Positions 20,181 to 23,593 of a DNA stretch of 23,593 nt are shown here, in pieces. The notes beneath the pieces were generated by a model. The model was not told where the DNA came from, searched no databases, and worked only from the letters and a program-made list of their open reading frames with translations. Origin of the DNA: Beroe ovata. Lineage: Eukaryota; Ctenophora; Nuda; Beroida; Beroidae. The first letter of the stretch is position 1, and every line of letters begins with the position of its first letter. A program made the translations under genes and the position numbers. The stretch lies in assembly GCA_946803715.1 (NCBI GenBank), contig CAMPET010000130.1, positions 92,719 through 116,311 on the forward strand. Reading direction: 5' to 3'.

Positions 20181-20514
20181 TTATTGCATCCTCCGTTCTG
20201 GAATTGTGTCCCAGTTCACATTTTTGAAAGAATTGGCAGCTCCCGCAGAATTTCGTTCCAGATACCTAAGCATCGCCTCTTGAGCTTTGGTATGACATCT
20301 CTGACTTTTCAGTAACACTAACATAGCATTTTTTCCTAGTTCCTTCAGCCTCTTTTTTAGATCCTTGATCTGAAAAAATATCAGTTAGAAAGTGGATTCT
20401 TGATTCATACAATTAGCAAAGCATATGATAATGAAATGATAATGAAATTGAAAAACACATAGTTCCACTCACTTCAGTAGCAAAATCAATCACATCTCTT
20501 ATTTTTTGAGTCAT
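20181..20514 (-). CDS. small alpha-helical protein of unknown function (76 aa, two exons)
   Basis: Exon 1 at 20473-20514 (ATG at 20514) encodes MTQKIRDVIDFATE and ends at a GTGAGT donor. Exon 2 at 20181-20369 follows a TTTTTTCAG acceptor in phase 0 and ends with TAA at 20181-20183. The 76-residue product begins with an amphipathic, charged stretch (IKDLKKRLKELGKNAMLVLL), likely helical or coiled-coil, and ends NWDTIPERRMQ. There is no signal peptide or membrane span. An acceptor-like TTATTTAG lies eight bases before the ATG, so a 5' untranslated exon is possible. I do not recognise the family. It is called a gene because both splice sites, the phase and the start/stop fit, and the composition looks coding. 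Confidence 0.6.
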
Positions 20515-20839
20515 GTTCTACCCTAAATAATGGTATGTTGAAATCTCTGTCAGGAAATTAGATTGAAGATTCCCATTCAATTCTATTTGCAATGTTTTTA
20601 TTTCTGTGATCATTAAGTGAAATCTAGAAAGTTAAGCAAAAACGATTAATTTGAAGTCTGTTAATAAATAGTTGCTATAAAGGGAACACAATATACTTAA
20701 CTATCAAGTCTATCATACAAATATTCGGAAAGAGAACACAAGTGACCATTACATGAATATGATAGTTCTCACAAAGAGTGTGTATTAAATCATGACCACT
20801 GGGATCATCCAAGAGGAACATAAACTGTCCACCAAGATA

Positions 20840-21191
20840 TCAAGCAATGACTTTCTTCAGTAGTGTGTTCACCTGAAAAAGGATTGATAGGAAATGTGTT
20901 GTCTAAAGACAGATTTAAATAAAAATGGCTTCATGAATATACAGTGCTTATTGAACCTGTTGAATGAAAAGCAATCAACTATAATTATACCGGCTCAGTT
21001 TTAGCATATCTTGGCATTCCTCCAGCTGTTTGGTTTGTCAATGTTTCACGAATGACAAGTTGAGTCCACTTGTGACGTGCAGCAAATGTAGCACATCCAA
21101 TGGCAGAGCACATCACAACAAATCCAAACATGCTCTTCTTCTTGAAGTTCTCCTTGGCCGCATCTTTATCACCACCACCGTGTCCTCCCAT
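20840..21191 (-). CDS. small single-span membrane protein of unknown function (77 aa, two exons)
   Basis: Exon 1 at 20991-21191 (ATG at 21191; the GTG two codons upstream is less likely) encodes 67 residues. A GTATAA donor and a TTTTTCAG acceptor join it in phase 0 to exon 2 at 20840-20872, ending TGA. The product has a Gly-rich charged N-terminus (MGGHGGGDKDAAKENFKKK), one hydrophobic span (about residues 22-38, FGFVVMCSAIGCATFAA) and a polar tail ending VNTLLKKVIA. A short single-pass protein with a basic flank before the span is typical of small mitochondrial inner-membrane or respiratory-complex subunits, but I cannot assign a family, so that is a guess. The gene is in the same orientation as its downstream 76-residue neighbour, about 330 bp away. 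A minus-strand AATAAA at 20597-20602 could be its poly(A) signal. Confidence 0.65.
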
Positions 21192-21773
21192 GATCACTTA
21201 TAATGATCATTCGATTAATCATTAAAATATGAATCATATAAACTTCCTTAAATCATATTAACTTCCTTAAATTGAATTCCACTCTTACTGAATTAAAAAC
21301 ACAACATACATGTTAGTCAAGCTACTAAAGCATGGCACATGAACAATATTATAGGTCCTTGACAGAACAATGACAAGCTATTTCATCTTTGAAAGTGCAG
21401 TGATAACACAATGTTATTTGATTAATTCAACACAACCTTCGCAATAATACTTATATTCAATTTTTTTGAGAATCACACCAAAATTTGATCTGATTTACTC
21501 AAAATAGATTTTGAACCAGACGCATAAAATCTACTATCTGTATATTTACTATCTGTAAACTTATTATCTGTATATTTAGTTTGCCATCGACTGACTGTGA
21601 GTTCTCTGTTGTGGAGTTCTGTTAATCAATTTTCATCTCTTATCAACATCTTGAATTTATGCTTAGTGCATTGTCATAGCTATGCTTCGGTATTTTGGTT
21701 TTCGTGGCACACTGGCACAGCTGCGAATTCCAATAAGTTGATGTGCCACTATAAGAGAAAAATGAAATTTGTG

Positions 21774-21854
21774 GATCGATGATAGACCCTGTCGAGAATT
21801 TCGTTTTGCGGCGCAAACTTCGCAGCTTGCATCAGCGGTCTAGCATCAACAGAC
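21774..21854 (+). repeat. dispersed GCGCGC-core repeat, copy 2
   Basis: Begins ATCGATGATAGACCCTGTCG, continues GAGAATTTCGTTTTGCG, and ends GCATCAGCGGTCTAGCATC then CAGACA. It matches the reverse complement of 11140-11256 over nearly its whole length but lacks that copy's internal hairpin. Confidence 0.75.
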
Positions 21855-21859
21855 AAAAT

Positions 21860-21915
21860 GAAATGTTTTATGACTATGTTTTATGACTGTTTTATGACTA
21901 TGTTTTATGACTATA
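21860..21915. repeat. tandem TGTTTTATGACTA repeats
   Basis: Four copies of GTTTTATGACTAT-like units of 11-14 bp follow directly on copy 2 of the dispersed repeat. Confidence 0.8.
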
Positions 21916-22057
21916 TGCACACGTTGTGCGCCCCTCATTTTATTCTTTGAACTGTCATTTGAAATGAAAATAAGAAGGTACATGTGCATGTGCCACTATA
22001 ATATAAAAGTTGAATTTATTAATTATTACTATTAAATTCCATGATAAATAGTTTCTT

Positions 22058-22141
22058 GGCTGTCGAGAATTTCATTGCGCGCATGCCGCAAATTATCCTT
22101 GGCTCGCGTCACTCGTCAGCTGGGCCAAGCATCGCCAGGCA
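22058..22141 (+). repeat. dispersed GCGCGC-core repeat, copy 3
   Basis: Starts GGCTGTCGAGAATTTCATTG, then GCGCGCATGCCGC, and ends CAGCTGGGCCAAGCATCGCCAGGCA. It shares both ends and order with copies 1 and 2, and is followed directly by copy 4. Confidence 0.65.
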
Positions 22142-22144
22142 ATT

Positions 22145-22220
22145 TGGCTGTAGAATTTCATTGCGCGCGGCGCGCGCCGCGTCAGCTTGGCCTAGCATAG
22201 TAGCATCGCCAGGCAAATAG
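22145..22220 (+). repeat. dispersed GCGCGC-core repeat, copy 4
   Basis: Starts GGCTGTAGAATTTCATTGCG, continues CGCGGCGCGCGCCGCG, and ends CAGCTTGGCCTAGCATAGTA, ATCGCCAGGCA. It forms a head-to-tail pair with copy 3. Confidence 0.65.
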
Positions 22221-22696
22221 TTTCCTGTTGATGAAACCCTAGTAATTCGTTGTCAGATGTTATGTTACCTGACTCGACACTATAGGCACCCCCGGAACTG
22301 GGGTGCGCGATATTCGGCGGCCGCGCGCGACGTATAAGTCTCATATGCACGGATCGACTAAATCACACGTAGCGCCGCGCATATCAAATATACTCAAAAT
22401 CTTTTTTGTTACCGAGAATTGTAATTTTAACAAAACTTGGCGAATGATGAATTGTTGGAATAACAGCAAACAGATGAATGGATGATTTTAATGATGCATT
22501 CTCAAACTCCTTTTTGAAAATGAAGCAAATCTCAAGCTGAGAGTATAGTAAGATTAAGATACTTTTGGCAATTGAAGACCTATTTCTTCTTCTAATAGAA
22601 ATATGAATGCTTTTTAAATGCTTCTGAAATTGTTTTGAATTATTTCTCATCTTTTCAATGAGTTTCAATCATGTTTCATCTCTATTGTCTAACCAG

Positions 22697-22806
22697 TGTC
22701 ATTAGATGAATGTCCGTTAAAGCCCTATGACCTCTACACTGGTCTGGGGATCAACTTAACATGTGAAGTTGAGCATTTCATGTTGAATCTTCAACATCAA
22801 CCTTGA
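22697..22806 (+). other. possible exon of an unrecognised or decayed gene
   Basis: After an acceptor-like TCTAACCAG the frame SLDECPLKPYDLYTGLGINL continues for 35 codons to a TGA TAG double stop, immediately followed by GGTGAGTGC, a consensus-like donor. The composition looks coding and the other two frames are closed early. No upstream partner exon was found. It may be a terminal exon or a pseudogene piece. Confidence 0.25.
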
Positions 22807-22984
22807 TAGGTGAGTGCAGTTTTGATGCTATTTTTGTATCAGTGATCAGTCTGTCTTCAGTACTGTTTAAAGTTGTATCATGTTTGATTGGAATTCAATG
22901 ATTTATTCAATTGATGATGATCAGTGTTGGCTGCACACTGAATCATGAGCAAATTTTTAATGCCTAAACATGAATAAGACTTTT

Positions 22985-23150
22985 AATCACCCACAGCCTC
23001 TCCATCCATTTTCAAGTTTTCCACCCACTCTCATCTAACCACCCCTTCCCCCTAATCCTACTTTCTCCTCTTCTAACTTTTTCTGTCCACTCCTACATCC
23101 CCTCATTCAACTTCCCCTCCCATCTCAATGCTCTTTCAATTTCTCCAGCA
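22985..23150. repeat. pyrimidine-rich tract
   Basis: Strongly C/T-biased stretch containing repeated CCACTC, CCCCT and CTCATTCAACTTCCCC segments, ending in the acceptor-like TTTCTCCAG. It is related in composition to the array at 23325-23593. Confidence 0.5.
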
Positions 23151-23237
23151 GCCCATGACAGTGTACAATTTCAACACAGGTTATCTGCATTCTATGAGAG
23201 GGAAAGAGTGATGGGCCTGCTTAGAGAGAATGTGTAA
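23149..23237 (+). other. possible terminal exon of an unrecognised gene
   Basis: After the polypyrimidine tract and CCAG, one frame reads AHDSVQFQHRLSAFYERERV then MGLLRENV and a TAA at 23235-23237. It looks protein-like, but is short, has no identified partner and cannot be assigned to a family. Confidence 0.25.
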
Positions 23238-23324
23238 CTGTTGTCCATTCTGATGTTTGAGGTGAATATTTGAATAGTGAATGTCTTCCTGATTTTCAAG
23301 AGACAATTTACATTGGACAATAAC

Positions 23325-23593
23325 CTATCTCTTCCCCCTTCTCTCACCACCAAACTTCTCCCCTCTCTCCTCATTCAGCTGCCCCCTCTCTCCTCATCAA
23401 ATTTCATAACTTATCCCCTCTCCTCATCCAGCTTCTTGGAGCCTTCTCCCCTCCCTCCTTATCCAATTTCATGACTTATCCGATCTCTCTTCATTCAGCT
23501 TCTCCCTAGCTCCCTCTCTCTTCATTTAACTTTATAACTTCTCCCCTCCCTCCTCATCTATCTTCAGGACTTCCCCCTCCCTCCTCATCCAAC
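23325..23593. repeat. polypyrimidine minisatellite, runs off the window end
   Basis: Degenerate units of about 25-30 bp built on CTTCTCCCCTCCCTCCTCAT followed by CCAACTT or CAGCTT. Nearly all bases on the + strand are C or T. The frame translated through it is an artefact of the repeat. Confidence 0.75.

Larger units (their letters stand above)
21192..22690. other. intergenic region with dispersed and tandem repeats
   Basis: No exon recognised. It holds a 19-bp direct repeat pair (21232-21270), a TATCTGTA-type repeat (21534-21580), three copies of the dispersed GCGCGC repeat and a TTTTATGACTATG tandem array, followed by a small CpG-rich patch at about 22300-22380. A short perfect inversion GCACCCC / GGGGTGC lies near 22287-22305. 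Confidence 0.55.

Noticed and set aside
23277-23474. 65-codon frame on the + strand
   Set aside because: Product of translating a polypyrimidine repeat (Leu/Pro/Ser-rich), not a gene.
1-23593. CRISPR arrays, tRNA or rRNA genes
   Set aside because: No regularly spaced conserved repeats, no cloverleaf with A and B boxes, and no rRNA segments were seen on either strand.

Overview
The window is animal nuclear DNA. Protein-coding genes are split by short introns with GT/AG ends (mostly 75-300 bp), and the recognisable products are metazoan-type: an eIF3b subunit, an axonemal dynein light chain, a MAX-like bHLH-zipper factor, a trans-2-enoyl-CoA reductase and a rhodopsin-class receptor with LDL-receptor class A modules. 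Compact genes, short introns, many short CpG-rich repeats and LGR-like receptors without visible leucine-rich repeats would suit an early-branching metazoan such as a sponge. That is inference; no single gene proves the lineage. Two unresolved bases (6231 and 10563) show this is draft assembly.

Layout. Positions 1-6343 hold the C-terminal half of EIF3B on the + strand (eight exons seen; upstream exons lie before the window). Its 4 kb intron 487-4492 contains a complete intronless gene on the opposite strand, a 1066-residue LDLa/7TM receptor (750-3950). One conserved EIF3B exon seems to be missing near the N at 6231. Positions 7460-8220 (- strand) hold DNAL4 in three exons. Positions 8221-11932 are a repeat-filled intergenic region between the divergent DNAL4 and MAX genes: degenerate duplicated blocks, a tandemly duplicated promoter-like segment, a CpG-rich island, a dispersed GCGCGC repeat and a short inverted-repeat transposon with intact target duplication. 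Positions 11944-16122 (+) form one 16-exon reading frame that starts as a MAX orthologue and ends with two C2H2 zinc fingers. Positions 16748-19003 (-) hold TECR in nine exons, convergent with the MAX gene. Two small two-exon genes of unknown function follow on the - strand (20181-20514 and 20840-21191). The remainder to 23593 is repeats, two weak exon candidates and a long polypyrimidine minisatellite.

The most notable item is the MAX-zinc-finger reading frame. All 16 exons keep phase (2271 nt, 757 codons including the stop), and the E-box-reading and zipper residues of MAX are retained. If intron 4 is retained, a stop codon follows almost at once, which would give a normal-sized MAX of about 135 residues. 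One locus could therefore make both a classical MAX and a long MAX-zinc-finger protein. The genes otherwise look like unrelated housekeeping and ciliary neighbours rather than a pathway cluster.
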